Below are positions 50,651 to 63,846 of a DNA stretch of 64,000 nucleotides, piece after piece. Within the stretch, counting starts at the first letter, position 1, and each line of letters starts with the position of its first letter. A program made the translations under genes and the position numbers. A model generated the notes under the pieces. That model ran no database searches, was not told where the DNA came from, and was given only the letters and a program-made list of their open reading frames with translations. This DNA comes from Mansonella perstans (lineage: Eukaryota; Nematoda; Chromadorea; Rhabditida; Onchocercidae), in contig JBAMDO010000182.1 in the NCBI GenBank assembly GCA_037074765.1, positions 1-64,000 of the forward strand, written 5' to 3'.

Positions 50651-53600
50651 TAATTAAAAGATATTCGTTGCTTAATTAAACGAAATATTTTGCAAACTGG
50701 TATAAAAGCGACGAACTGTGAAAGACAGAGTTGAAACGACGATTTGTTGCTTTTTATCATTGCTATCATCATGCCGTACATCATTAATGGTATTGTTAAA
50801 CGATGTGTTATTTTAACGTGTTGCTGAGCATTTCAATGCACCGTATTTTCAAATATGCTATCAGCTATAAGATGCGATTTTTTAATGATATTATCACCTT
50901 GTTAGCATGGCATCTTTGCTACGATATTACTGAGCATTCAAGATGATATGTGTAAAATGATATTATCAGATATTGTCAGATATGATTATAGTAGTAACTC
51001 TCGAACCATTTAATATAATATTCTTGATATGTAATTTTGGTATGGTAGTATCAAATATCTGATATGATATTACTAAATATGATATAACTTTTTGAAATAG
51101 TTTAACTGTCCGATTTGATAGTACTAGTAACTGTATTTCGGATATGGTATAGTCATTAATAATATGAAATTGAATGTTTACATCTATAAATAAGTTTGAC
51201 GAACTAGGGAAAAAAAAGGAGACTTCTAGATTTTTTATGAAACCACAATATAGAACTGTTGTATATGTTGGATACATGAATGCCATATAAATGAATAAAT
51301 CTATCAGAATAATTTGACCATGTTTTTGTTGGATTGTTTCACATAGTTGAAATGAATACACTTCAAGATATTGATCAAATTTTTACTCGTTTATCTATCA
51401 ATCAATCTATCTGAGCAAACATTCTTATGTCTAAATTAGAAATCTTGTACTGCCTTTTTCCTATAATTCTTATCACATCATCTCTCCTTTTGCCTTTCTC
51501 ATCCTTCCATTCCATTTTTATTGTTTTTTACTTTTTAAACATTCTTCAAATACATTTCTTCACCACGCCCTCCGTTTCCTGTCACCCGCTCCTTATTTTC
51601 TCCAATATTTAATTTTTTTTCATTATCCCTTTTATTGTGTCTTTCTCGCTTCAATGGCTTCCTTTTCCTTACTTTATTACTGCTAAAATCAATGTACTTA
51701 TTTCGAAAGCCTCAAGATTATAAGGCTGAAAGAAGCAGGGAAGGGGGATAAGAATAGGCTGAAAAAAGATAGAATTGGATGGGAGATTATTTGATTCCTT
51801 GTGCTCATCCATTATTCGTTTTGTTATGCCTTTTTCTCAGTTCTCCTTAATAAGCCTTTATTGATTATTTTGTTATTGCAAAATTTTGACAAGGCATCTA
51901 GCATTTAAATTTAGTGTTTTTATCCATTTATCCATTTTTTTGCCATTACAAATAACAACGACAATAGCAGTAACAATAAGACAACAGTAACAATAACAGC
52001 AATAACTAGATCAGAAACAGCAAGGACAATAATGACAACAACAAAAGCGAAATCTACTCTTCATTTATCCATCAATTCTACATCTATTTTGTCGAACTAG
52101 TCCCCTTTATATTTCTTAATACTTCATCCTAGGCTTCTATATTCACTTTTCCCTTAAATTTTTTCTATTTATTTTTCTGAAAATAACAGCATAATTGTGC
52201 GCCTCAGTTTAAGGATTTATTGAAATTACTGCAACATCAAACATCATTAAGCTAACGTTTTGAGATCAATTCTGGCAAATGTTCCTAAATATCACAATTT
52301 TCTTTTTTTTTTAAAAAGAAAAGAGTAGATGTTCGATTTAACAGAACGTATTTCATCAAAGCATTATATTCTAATAATAAATCTATCATTAAAAAAATTT
52401 TTTAGTTGCTTAAATAAAGCAAATCATTTTATATCCCAAATCTTTTTTTTTAAAAACTTTGTTTTCCCATTGGAAAAAATTTCTTCATTATTTACAGTTT
52501 TTAGAACTTATATAAGTTACAAAAGAAGTAAGTACAACGAAAATTTAATCAAAAAAACGGATAGAATAATTAGACCCTAAAGAAAAAAAAAGGAAGAGTT
52601 CTTTTGCTCTTATTGAGTGCCTTTTGCCTATCACAAATGAATTTTTTGAAACTACTATTATATTCACGATTTAGTTCCAAAAGGAACTCATTTAAAACTC
52701 AATTTAATGATAAATATTTGACGATCGTTTCATGCCATTAAGCATTAGCAATGTCATTGAAAGTGATGATAATATCATTTCAAATATCCGGCATTCAGAC
52801 ATTTAAGTCTAATCTTGTCATTTAATCATAAGTAATCCTTTTCAGTATCCTCAGTTTTCAACAATTCTTTTAAATATTTCAAATTAGTTGATTAAGCTAA
52901 TTAGTGCCAATTTTAGTGTAATTAGCTGATGGATCAGGATGCTTTGAACCGGTTGACTTCATTCTTCCGCATCAATAAGATATAAACTTTAATCATATCT
53001 TTTTATCCTTTGTTCTATCCTCATCTTTAATTGATGTCTTTCAGTTCATTTCAGTTTTTACTCATAACCGCTGATAGTTTTGTTTTCATTGACTGTAATG
53101 CTAGGACACTTTCGTGCATTCGATTGTATATTTAATTACATTTTGAATTTTATAAAAATGCCAATTGCAGCAATTTATCAACTTACAGTTATGGCTAATA
53201 ATTCTAGCTTCGCTTTTTGAAATAATGCTAAACTATGTGAACATATTTACTCTGTCTATTATGGCATTTTCATAAGTGCAAGTTCTGAACAGGAAGCTTT
53301 AGCTGTAGTGATCAAAGAGTTTATGGTTGGTACTAATTGGCTGATGTTATCAGAATCATTTGCATATCAGTAGGTTCGAAAAATCTAATTAAAAACATTA
53401 TTATTTTTCATTTCTTTAAAAGTTTTTGCTGTTATTATCAATATTCTTTTGCAATTTTAATATTTACAAATAAATAAGCAAATATCGAAATGAACGGACA
53501 GAAAAAATTGTAAAGTTTTTTAACAAATTTTGCCAGTTATTTTGATGAAATTTTTACATTAAAGCATTTAGCAAGCTTCTTGCATTCCTCACTTCATTTG

Positions 53601-55015
53601 ACATCTCTTTGTTTATTGACGCACGGAGTTTTTTAACGTTTTCATTTCTTCTTTTTTCCCCGCTTCCTCCGCACTCTCGACCATCGACGATAGATGGATC
53701 GCGAAATGTTCTATGACGTATTTCGTTAAGTTTTTTCTTTCAAAAAATTTCGCTCTTCGTTTTTAGTATCATTTTATGTACTACTAATTCTTGGAATTGT
53801 TGAGTTTGCGACTGTTACAGAGCTTTGGCTTTAATTGCATAATTAATTAAATATACAAATGAATAGATAAAATGAACAATTGTTTGAGCAAACTGATGTT
53901 GGAATGAATCAATTAAGGTTCTGTTGGTCTTCTTAGCTTTAACTTCAGCTTAATAAGCGAACGATAATTTTTTTAAAAATAAACAAGGGTAAATTAATTA
54001 AAACAAACATTTATATAATTTTTTATGTCCCATAAATCACTTGATAGAAGAAAATGAAATTGAGAAATCTATGAAAGGCTAATTCATTCCAGGTTGTATA
54101 ATGACAGAAAGTTAATAAGTTAATGACAAATTAATGATAGAAAAATGACATTTTAAGGGAAATCATTTTGAAAAATATGTGAGGAAAAAAGTTAGGAAAT
54201 ATTTTTATTTTAAGAAATAACGATGCCAAGATATGTTGAAAGATGAAGGGAAGAAAGCGAAAGAAAAGTAAAAATGTTTAACAGTAAGCAAGAATGCTTG
54301 ACAAAAAGAGCAATTTAATAATTTGGAATGATTTTTCAGCTTCTTGTACAATCCTCTGACATATTCATGTTCAGTTGCAGCCTTCGCATTGCTAATGCGA
54401 ATAAAGAATATGAAAAATCTGATGAATTATATCAGCTCTATTTGACGCAGTTTTTAAGTGAACAAATCATTTAAACGATCATTTGTGTCATTTTTAACAA
54501 TTTTATACATTTTTAAGGATTTGAATTAAAATAATTCAAATTTACCTTAATTATTTCAAAGTCTTTCATAGAAAATAAGAGGAAGATGATATTTATTGAC
54601 TGCTGACTACTGATTATTTGGTATGAATGTCCACTTTTTCTTTTTTCGCAAACTTTAAAAGCTCAAAAAAAGTGCTTTGCTTGCATATGCTTGATGATAC
54701 TGCTTACATCATGTGTAATCAACGAGAAGAAAAGTAAAAGAAAGAAAAGGAAAAAAGAGGAAGAAGATGAAAGAAATAATACGAAATAACAGTTATCATC
54801 CCAGGATAGAGGGGATTACTTTCTAATGTGACAAAGACTTATTCTTGAATTTCCTTGCTTATCGCAATGGCGCGTATCAGTAATAGTATCATGATATCAC
54901 GTGATCAGATGAATATTTCCACTAGAGATATTAAACTTGGGAATGTTAAAATTTTCTGATCATAAGGATACGAAATCTGTTTGACAATAACGAAATTCGT
55001 TCAATACTAATGTAT
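50651..55015. other. AT-rich gene-free stretch
   Basis: 50,880-51,130 is rich in GATATGATATTA-like words. 51,950-52,060 is rich in ACAATAACAG-type CAA/CAG repeats. The 131-codon minus frame at 50966-51361 and the 83-codon plus frame at 52329-52580 look like AT-rich chance frames. A 51-codon frame at 53222-53374 (EQEALAVVIKEFMVGTNWLM...) is codon-balanced but unsupported by splice sites. Confidence 0.45.
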
Positions 55016-55021
55016 GGTGTA

Positions 55022-55085
55022 TGAACACACACATTCTACACATACACACATACACACATACACGCATGCATGCATACACACTTGC
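55022..55085. repeat. (CA)n / ACACAT microsatellite
   Basis: ACACACATTCTACACATACACACATACACACATACACGCATGCATGC-type imperfect CA repeat with an embedded GCATGCATGC palindrome. Confidence 0.9.
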
Positions 55086-57058
55086 ACATACATACATATT
55101 CATATAGAAAAATGATTCGAAAACATGAATGCATTAGAACTGCAGAATTTATGCGAACCGCTGGTTTGTACAGTTTCAACGATTCGTTTATTTTTTACAT
55201 TATTTAAACTGTTAAGTTGGTACAATTTAGTTTTTCTTCCAATTTAAAATTTTTATAAATTGCATTTTCAAAATTGTTGAAAAAATTTTATCGCAACTAA
55301 TGCATCTTTCTAGTTGATAATTATGATGTAAATTAAGTGGAATAATTTAGAAAGTTGTAATCTTAATGTTTTTATTTTTTCCACATTTTTTTTTCTTTTA
55401 TTATTATTGTTGTTATTTTTTTTTGCTAAAACTAATGAAAATAATAGCAAATTAACTTATGGCATGCTATCAGAAACTGTCATAAGTAAACTTGTCCTAT
55501 TATTATCAAAAAATATCTGCAGACCAAAATCATTATTGTTATCTTTAAGAGATATCATAGGTTAAGTGTGTGTGAAATGTATGCTTGTTATCTTGATAGC
55601 AGAAAAGTATGGTAGTATTAAAATTTGATAATCTTTTCTCTTTCTTAAATATCTTAATTCACACAATTAATAATTTGTTAAAATTTTTTCCTAATCAATA
55701 TTTGATTTAAAAAAAGAAAAATTTAATTTCTTATCACAGTGAGTTATAAATTGTCCTTTTTTTGATAGGGTTTTACCAAATGAGAAATGATTAGGGTAGG
55801 AATGATAATTGTTTATTATTTAGTAAAACTGACACTAACTGATGTATGATTTATTCCACGTCTTACATATTGTTCCATCGGCTCTTTCAGCCGATCAGTA
55901 GGAAATAATCATTGCATACTGTCCTCTCGAGACAGGTTGTTGCTTCTACAGCGATGTGAATTGAGGAGCTAGTAGAATTTGGAAAATGAGTAATGGCGAA
56001 GATAGTGGTAAATACTGGGGCATTATCTGAGTTATTTATCGGGGTTGTTTCTTAAAAAAGCTAACTACCGACCATTTTCCGTGGTCTTTAGTTCTGTTTC
56101 TGAAGCATCTTAACTCATAATTAATAATTTGTTAAACTTTTCCCATTTATCGATTATTCTATTTTTCTTCTAATCCAAATTCGCTGAATTCTTTCAAGTA
56201 TTGTGATAAGCAACAAATGGATATGACATCCGACTAGTAATACTTTTACTCTTATTTGTGTAAAATCTATTGTTCATTTTACGGATATTATTTTTGATTA
56301 ATTTACATTATGTTGCAAATTATGATGAATATTTACTAAGATGGTTGTGTATTCATTATTGGTAGTAGCATTTCTAACGGTTTCACTCTTTCTTTCGTTC
56401 TTCCTTCTTCTTTTTTTTTCGCTTCATACACGTTTCAATTATTATATGTCTGCATCTGTGTTTACTGATGTAAATAATCAGATGGTGACTGCAGGTATAG
56501 TTTGTGATAAATAGTTTTACGGTTTTTATGTAAACAAATCAATTTACATGGTTACGTAAAGCATTAAGTTTAGGTTATAACTTATCAGTTCAGTATAATG
56601 GTACTCATTATTTACGTAATAAGGGATTGTTCGCATTTCAGGAAGAATAATTTATTGCCATCGCTGTAGCATTTTCAATCTTTTTTTATTTTAGTCCTTT
56701 CAGTTTTTACTGTTATTTGTGTTAATATGTCATCATGTTAGTTGATGATAATTTCCTACGCTTTTTACATAGTTTTGATTAGTACTTAAGCATTCAATTT
56801 TTCAGGTATTATTGCGTCTATGCTGTAATACACTCAATTTTCATTGTTATTTTTATTTAGATGTGCTTTTATCGTTTACTTATTTGTGTTACTTACACTG
56901 CTAATAGTAACCGAAATTATTAAAATATTGGAGAAAAAACTTCATATGCATCTCTGTTTGTCACAATTTCTTCTTTTTTTGTGAAAGCTAGAAAAAATTT
57001 ATTGATTCCTTACCAAATAGCTCCACATTAGAATGCAAAGTTATAAGGATTTTTTGAG
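55086..57058. other. gene-free stretch with two small hairpins
   Basis: Nothing coding was recognised. At 55877-55895 ATCGGCT-CTTTC-AGCCGAT forms a perfect 7-bp stem. At 55919-55935 CTGTC...GACAG forms a 5-bp stem. Both lie in a locally GC-richer patch (about 55,860-56,060). Confidence 0.35.
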
Positions 57059-57111
<53 letters not shown>

Positions 57112-57128
57112 CATGCATGCATGCATAT
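57059..57128. repeat. (GT)n followed by (ATGC)n microsatellite
   Basis: A run of about 22 GT dinucleotides, then ATGCATGCATGCATGC. Confidence 0.95.
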
Positions 57129-58127
57129 ATCTATGGATGCATATCTATAATATGTATGTGTGGTAGTTTCTTATGTGGTTTGTCTGTTACTGAAATTAGA
57201 AAAAAAATAGAGCTTATGCATAGCACGATAATGGATTTTCAGCTATTTTTCCATGAATGAAGATTTCTTTTTAGTTTTTCTTGCTTTTTTTTTTTTTATT
57301 CTTTTGCTTATTGGAGTCATTACTTTTCGACAAAGGATGAATCAATTAAATACGAGAATTTTGAGCAGCATCTGAAAGTTAAGCAAGAAGGTTATAACAG
57401 TTCTTCATCGATCAAGACTCGAATGAAGAAAGTAATCAAGTTGATACTTCATTAGTCCATTTAAATTATATTGCATATACTTGAACTATTTGCCAATACA
57501 TAAAATTGTCGTGGCTTTATTTTCGGTTTTTGCTTTGATATTCTTTTCATTGACATTTTTGCTTCACACCCTAATATTCATGAATCTACCAAAAGTTGTA
57601 ACCGAATTGCTATTTAAATTTTTTTCAATATCATCAAATGCTATTTAAATTTTTTTTCTATTCATCGAATACTATTTCAATTTTTAGTTTTCATTATTAT
57701 GTCTGCTTTTCTTTTACCATCATGGTTTCATTTAATAGCTTTTCTGCTTACGGCTTAGCGGATCCTTGTAGATTGGTCAACACATGTGTTGGATTTTCCA
57801 TTCTGAAGTCATTTTTTGCAGTTGTGATTATCAGCCATAGTTATTCGCTTAGTTTTTGGAAAAAGCATCTTTTTTTTTTCCGCCAAATATGACTTTAATA
57901 TTTTTTCCAAATGGCTAATGTTGTTACTCACATACGTGATAAAATTTTTGACGCTTCATACTGCAACTTTTTCAGGCATTGAGATTTTGTACATAAACAT
58001 TTGCACTTGGTTTCGTTTTATGTACAACCTCTTGTGGTGCTGATTGGTTGGAAAATATTTTGAACAAATTACTTTAGCGACGAAAAGGGAATTCGTTCAA
58101 AGTTGCTATTCTTTGTTCTTACCTTTA
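57129..58127. other. 5' flank of the dynamin gene
   Basis: No gene supported; the frame at 57638-57892 is F/S-rich chance. It presumably holds the dynamin promoter. Confidence 0.4.
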
Positions 58128-58130
58128 CAG
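58128..58130 (+). promoter_or_regulatory. candidate SL trans-splice acceptor for dynamin
   Basis: CTTACCTTTACAG ends at 58130, 34 nt before the ATG at 58165, with no in-frame coding upstream. Nematode mRNAs are commonly trans-spliced at such a site. Inference only. Confidence 0.35.
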
Positions 58131-58164
58131 TGCGGTGGTAGTTATTTAGCGAAGGGGCGTGAAA

Positions 58165-61100
58165 ATGTCGTGGGCTAATACGGGCATGCAGGCCCTGATA
58201 CCGATTATCAATAGACTGCAGGTTCATTGTTTTCATTTGAAATTTTACTGCTTTTTTTTCGTATTGCTATGAAAGTATTTCATTTAATCAAGCACTCCGA
58301 TTATTGGGTCATACCCGCAATCACGTTTCAGGATGCGTTCGCTCAACTGGGGACGTCATTGAATTTTGATCTTCCACAGATAGCAGTGGTCGGAGGACAA
58401 AGTGCAGGCAAATCATCTGTACTCGAAAACTTCGTCGGAAAGTTAGCTTTTTATTCCTTTAGAACAAAAAAAGAAAATAACTTAAAGAATTTTTTTTTTT
58501 GAGTGTCTTTATATCTTCGACGACCTTACTGAATTTATCTTTGGTTCCAGGGATTTTCTTCCTCGAGGATCGGGTATTGTTACCCGCAGACCGTTAATTT
58601 TGCAGTTGGTCCACGATCAACATGTAGGTAAGTAGTAGTTGTGAAACAACTGATGAGTGGTTCCATAGTGTAAAGCAAGGCGCTAAAAACATTCAGTTTT
58701 TCAACATTTTCTGTTTCGATTATGTAATCAGTGAAAGTGCAATATCTATAAAATTGATTGTAATAAGTATAAATTTATTTGCAGAATATGGAGAATTTTT
58801 GCACAAAAGAGGACAAAAATTCAGTGATTTCGACATGATCAGAAAAGAAATTGAGGATGAAACGGATCGTATAACGGGTCAAAATAAAGGCATTTCGCCG
58901 ATTCCAATCAATTTGAGAATTTTCAGTCCGAATGGTACTTTGTTTGATATATTTCTTTATTGTTTTTTATGCATGTAAAACTGAACTTGGTGAATATTTT
59001 TGAGTTTTGCTTGCCTTGTACTCTCATCATTTTTCCAGCTCTCCATTCTTGACATTTTATATACTTTTATGAAAGTGGAAAGTAAATTTCGTGTCTTCTA
59101 GGTTTGTTATCTCTCATTTTAACCATTTGTGTCTAATTAATGAAAAGCCAGAAAATTCATCACAATCTGAGTAAAAATATTTTTTTCACGGACACTCCAA
59201 ACGTTAAGATGTCGGGTTAGAAATTTCGGGATATTAGCTTATTTCAATAATTTTATGAGTATCTACGGTCGAAAACAAGTGGAGAAAAAGTTAGTCTTAA
59301 CAAAAAACCATTAACTTGGATGCTTTATTATCTGAGCATGTTTTCGCCTGCAGTATCTCGGATATTAAGGAAGTCGAGTTGGCTTTTTCTAGAAAACTAG
59401 AAAAGGGACGAATAGATTTCTAGATAAATTCGTGTCTAGAAATCATTTGTTGAAAAAGAATTGCTCTCTACTTGCAATATAAGATATGCAAAATAAAAGC
59501 GGTGTTTTAAAGGGAAAAGAAAAACGGCTTAATACTTCTGTGAGACAGTTACCCGAGGTTTTTTATCTATCCAAATATGTCCAAGAAAGTACGAATGCGT
59601 AACTTTTTGCAAAGTGGTAAATCGGGATCTTGCAATTTCAGTGTAGATTTTCCAGAAACTTTTCTTTTGGCAGTTTTTTTCCAAAATGAAATTCTAATTT
59701 ATAACTTTTCCATATAACGGTAAGATTTTGCTAGTATCTTACTAAAGGATAGCCATTAAAAATTTAATTTTATTAGGCGAATATACCTTTATTAAATTGA
59801 GACTAAGCAAAGTTAGCAAATATTTGTCTTGCTCATCCCCTGCACGTATGCTTATTCAGAAATGGTTTGAGATGACATTCATTATTGTCTCTGGATTACT
59901 CAGATTTTCAGTTTCTTAACTGCTCTCACTAAATTAGTAATTTGCACAATATTTCCTAAGATAAAGTTCTAGCCACTAACGTTAATATGTTCAAAAAGAT
60001 TAAATCATGTTTGTGTTTTCAATGTCAAATTTATAATGAATTATATTTTCAGTGTTGAATTTGACTCTTATCGACTTGCCAGGCTTAACAAAAGTTCCGG
60101 TTGGTGATCAGCCTCCCGATATCGAGCATCAGATACGAGAAATGCTATTAACTTACATTTCACGTGAAACTTGTCTGGTTTTGGCAGTTACTCCAGCAAA
60201 TAGTGATCTTGCTACATCTGATGCACTGAAACTTGCTCGAGAGGTTGGTTCGACAGTGTTGCACGGATACGAGGAAGGAATTCTAATCTTTGAATTGCTT
60301 TGGTGGAGCTAAAATCTTCGCTTTTTTCTGATTCATCAAAAAACCACACTTGTAGGTTGATCCACAAGGTTTGCGAACCATCGGAGTTTTGACAAAATTG
60401 GATCTGATGGATGAAGGTACTGATGCTCGGGACATTTTGGAGAATCGTTTGTTCCCACTTCGCAGAGGTAAATTAAATTGTTTAGAAATAAAAAATTTCT
60501 TTGCTAGAATTACTTATGCGGTTGACCTTATCCGACCACAACCTTTGGCTGCTGCAAGGATCACCGAATGCAGTCTCCTCATTTAATGTTTTAAAATTTC
60601 GTATTATACAGATAAGTCGCAAATTTGGAATAAAGTGAGCACATCGATTATGAAATTCTGTTATTATCAAATTTCTTCCGAAAAATATTTTCAAATGCAG
60701 GATGCAATTCAAAAAAAAAAAAAAGAATGACAAAGTGGAACAGGTGTGCAAATAATTCACCTTAATTTAGGTTATATTGGAGTTGTAAACCGAGGTCAGA
60801 AAGATATTGTTGGTAAAAAAGATATTAGAGCAGCACTTGATGCCGAGCGCAAGTTCTTTATATCTCATCCTGCATATCGGTAAATGTTTTGAGTCTTTTT
60901 ATCTGTTTGTATGAAATTATACTCATTGTTTTCAAAGTAAATTTCTGGTTTGCATACATAGAAATTACCAACAATCCTGTATATAATAAAATTTCTTTAA
61001 CAGACATCTGGCGGATCGTTTGGGAACACCATATTTACAAAGGGCGCTAAACCAGCAACTTACAAACCATATCAAAGATACATTGCCGGCATTGAGGGAT

Positions 61101-63846
61101 TCGTTGCAAAAAAAACTATTTGCATTGGAAAAGGATGTTAACGAATATAAAAATTTCCAGCCGAATGATCCGTCCAGGAAGACAAAAGCTCTTATGCAGT
61201 ATGTTATCATTTCTGCATCACTCTTTTTTAAAGTAGGATGAATAGGATGAAAGAAGTATTGGTACGACTTTGCCTAGTGATTTAGATTTGTTAAGCAGAA
61301 TCTTTTAGAAACAAGGAATCCTTGTAATTTATTGGAACTTTTGTAGGTATGAATCGTACAGATTTAGGATCTGTGAATTTTAAATTAATCTTCTTTCATC
61401 GCAAAACTTGTGCTGCAACGTTTTAAAGGACAAGAATAAAAGAGCAAATTTTTTTTATCCGAACTAAGAGATGTGTTTATATAATGTACTGATTTTTCTA
61501 TTTTTTATCCCGTGAAATAAGCTATAATCATTATTCTTAGGATGGTGCAAACTTTCACAACAGATATCGAGCGATCAATTGAAGGATCATCATCGAAAGC
61601 CGTAAGCGTAAATGAATTATCAGGAGGTGCACGAATTAATCGAATTTTCCATGAACGATTTCCTTTTGAGATTGTGAAAATGGAAATCGATGAAAAGGTT
61701 AACTGTTCACATTTTGAGATTACGTCTACTTGGATGTGGTCTTAGCTCATAATTTTTTTTTTCTCTATTTCAGATTTCGGAAATAGGGTTTTGAAAAGTC
61801 ATATCTTTATAATATCAGCATTAAGAAACTGCTGTATTCACCATAGATATCTTTATTCGTGCTTTTTTTTTTTTTTTTGAGAAGAGTAAAGTGTATTATG
61901 CTCAAAAAATCAAATCCTCATTTTCCTACGCTTGGAGTGATTAATTTTATAGGAAATGAGACGGGAAATACAAATTGCAATTCGCAACATTCATGGTATT
62001 CGTGTTGGTCTATTCACTCCTGATATGGCATTTGAAGCTATCGTAAAGAAGCAGATCGAACGTTTGAAAGAACCGTCATTAAAATGTGTTGATTTAGTTG
62101 TTAATGAATTGGCCTCGGTTGTTCGACAGTGTGCTGAATGTGTAAGTTTCAGCACTTTTATAAACTTACATCTTGAACCTTACTATATACTCAATTCTAC
62201 TGTATACTGGTAATATAGTATTACTGCTTCATTGAAACAAATCGAAATCTCAGTTGTTAAAATGTCGTGTGATGTTTTGTTGAGCTGTTGGTTCAGTAAC
62301 TGACTTCTTTTATTGATGATTCGGAATTGTTCTGTTTTGTTGTTTTTTCTTTTCATCCTCAGCTAAGATAAATAGAGTATAGCTATAAGATTTACAAGAA
62401 AGGAGCTAGTAATTTTAATCTTTTCTTTTTTTGCATTTCTGATTAAAGTAAATAACAGTATACTGTTCTTTATTTTAATCGGATATACTCTAGGTTGCAC
62501 GTTATCCAAGATTACGTGATGAGATTGAGCGCATTGTGACAACAAATATGCGAGAAAAAGAACAATCTGCGAAATATCATATTTCGATGCTTGTTGATTA
62601 CGAACTTGCTTATATGAATACTAATCATGAGGATTTCATCGGATTTTCAAAGCAAGTTTCCTTTGTTAATTTTCAGTCTTCTCTAGTCATTAGCGGCATG
62701 AATCCTGCTGATTGTGCATTAACAAAAGGCTATTGTAGAAAACCCATCTTAGCAGGACGTAACCCCGGTTGTGATACTAAGTTATGATAGTTAAGTTTAC
62801 GTTTAAAAGTTCACATCGTGGTAGTAAATTCGATTGGATTTATTTGACATTATTACCACATATCGAAATCTGTCTGTTTATCTTGATTCGAAGGAAATAT
62901 GAGCTGATATTTCTAAATATTATTTTGTTTAAAAACTTCAGTAACAGCTTATTAATATTTGTAGTGCGGAAGCAAAGGCTTCTTCGAATTCACAAAAGAA
63001 AAATCTCGGTAATCAGGTGATAAGAAAAGGCTGGTTATCGGTGCACAATATATCATTTGTACGCGGTTCAAAAGATTGTTGGTTCGTACTTACATCTGAC
63101 AGTTTATCGTGGTATAAAGATGACGAGGTATATACTTTCACTTTATACTTTCACTCTATACTTTCACTCTATACTTTCACTCTATACTTTCACTCTATAC
63201 TTTCACTCTATACTTTCACTCTTTTCTTATTGATTCTATGTTTGTAAGCTTCAGTTACAACTTTAAGTAGTGTTTTTCCTTCATTAATTTTCTTTGATTA
63301 ATTCTTCATAAGTAAAGCATATTTCTGATTTTTTAAAGCCTGTCTTACATGGTGGCTTTAGTTATACCGATGATAGAATTATATAGTTCACAGTTCACAG
63401 GCTGTAAACTATGAAAATTTTAACCAATGAAATCTAAATCGCCGAAGTATGATCCTAAGTTTTTTTGAAGCGATCAGTGTATAATCATTCAAGAGAGCTA
63501 CTCTTTCCTTTACTGTAGGCGGGCAGTGTTTCTTAACTGGTCTGTTGAAAGCGTCTCTTGATGCAGAATATCGGAAAATTAGTGCGCTTTCTAATTAGGC
63601 ATGCATATTTTGAACTTAATGAATTTTAAGTGCTTGGCAAGTCCGCTTTCATAAAGTTTTTTACAACACTCTTTGGCAAATCCAGTTGATTTTCCCCAAC
63701 GATAATTTCTTGGAAATTTAAAAGTGTTCATTATAGGAAAAGGAAAAAAAGTATATGCTACCGTTGGATGGAATAAAATTGCGAGATCTCGAAGCTGGTT
63801 TCATGTCGAAGCAGCACAAATTCGCTCTTTTCTACCCCGACGGAAA
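58165..63846 (+). CDS. dyn-1: dynamin GTPase, 5' 13 exons (gene continues past window)
   Basis: Exons 58165-58221, 58332-58441, 58551-58627, 58785-58934, 60053-60243, 60356-60467, 60771-60879, 61004-61198, 61541-61697, 61953-62141, 62494-62651, 62965-63127, 63737-63846, all in phase, giving 592 codons so far of roughly 830 expected. Starts [19 protein letters not shown], as in Caenorhabditis DYN-1. GTPase motifs: P-loop GGQSAGKSS (~40-48), switch [20 protein letters not shown]. The stalk follows ([40 protein letters not shown]) and then the PH domain ([19 protein letters not shown]..., [15 protein letters not shown]). The rest of PH, GED and the proline-rich tail lie beyond 64000. Role: GTP-driven scission of clathrin-coated and synaptic vesicles at the plasma membrane. 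Exon 11 ends at a GC donor. The start is the first ATG and matches the family. Confidence 0.97.
62652..62653 (+). promoter_or_regulatory. non-canonical GC splice donor in dynamin
   Basis: Exon 11 ends TTTTCAAA|GCAAGT. Joining to TTTGTAG|TGCGGAAGC restores GFSNAEAKAS, as in the family. The nearby GTTTCC would break the frame, so a GC-AG intron is required. Confidence 0.85.
63130..63222. repeat. 13-bp tandem repeat in a dynamin intron
   Basis: About seven copies of TATACTTTCACTC immediately after the exon 12 donor; the copies are nearly identical, implying recent expansion. Confidence 0.9.

Noticed and set aside
50425..50784. 119-codon minus frame and three overlapping plus frames (CVYV/HTYT repeats)
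   Set aside because: Artefact of the GT/GTAT microsatellite, open in several frames at once.
50966..51361. 131-codon minus-strand frame
   Set aside because: AT-rich, with many I/S/T/F codons over GATATGATATT-like words; no family resemblance or exon borders.
53222..53374. Codon-balanced 51-codon plus-strand frame
   Set aside because: No Met, no acceptor or donor, no recognisable domain; single isolated frame.
60482..61210. Minus-strand frames inside the dynamin gene
   Set aside because: Antisense shadows of dynamin exons 7 and 8 and poly-T intron sequence.
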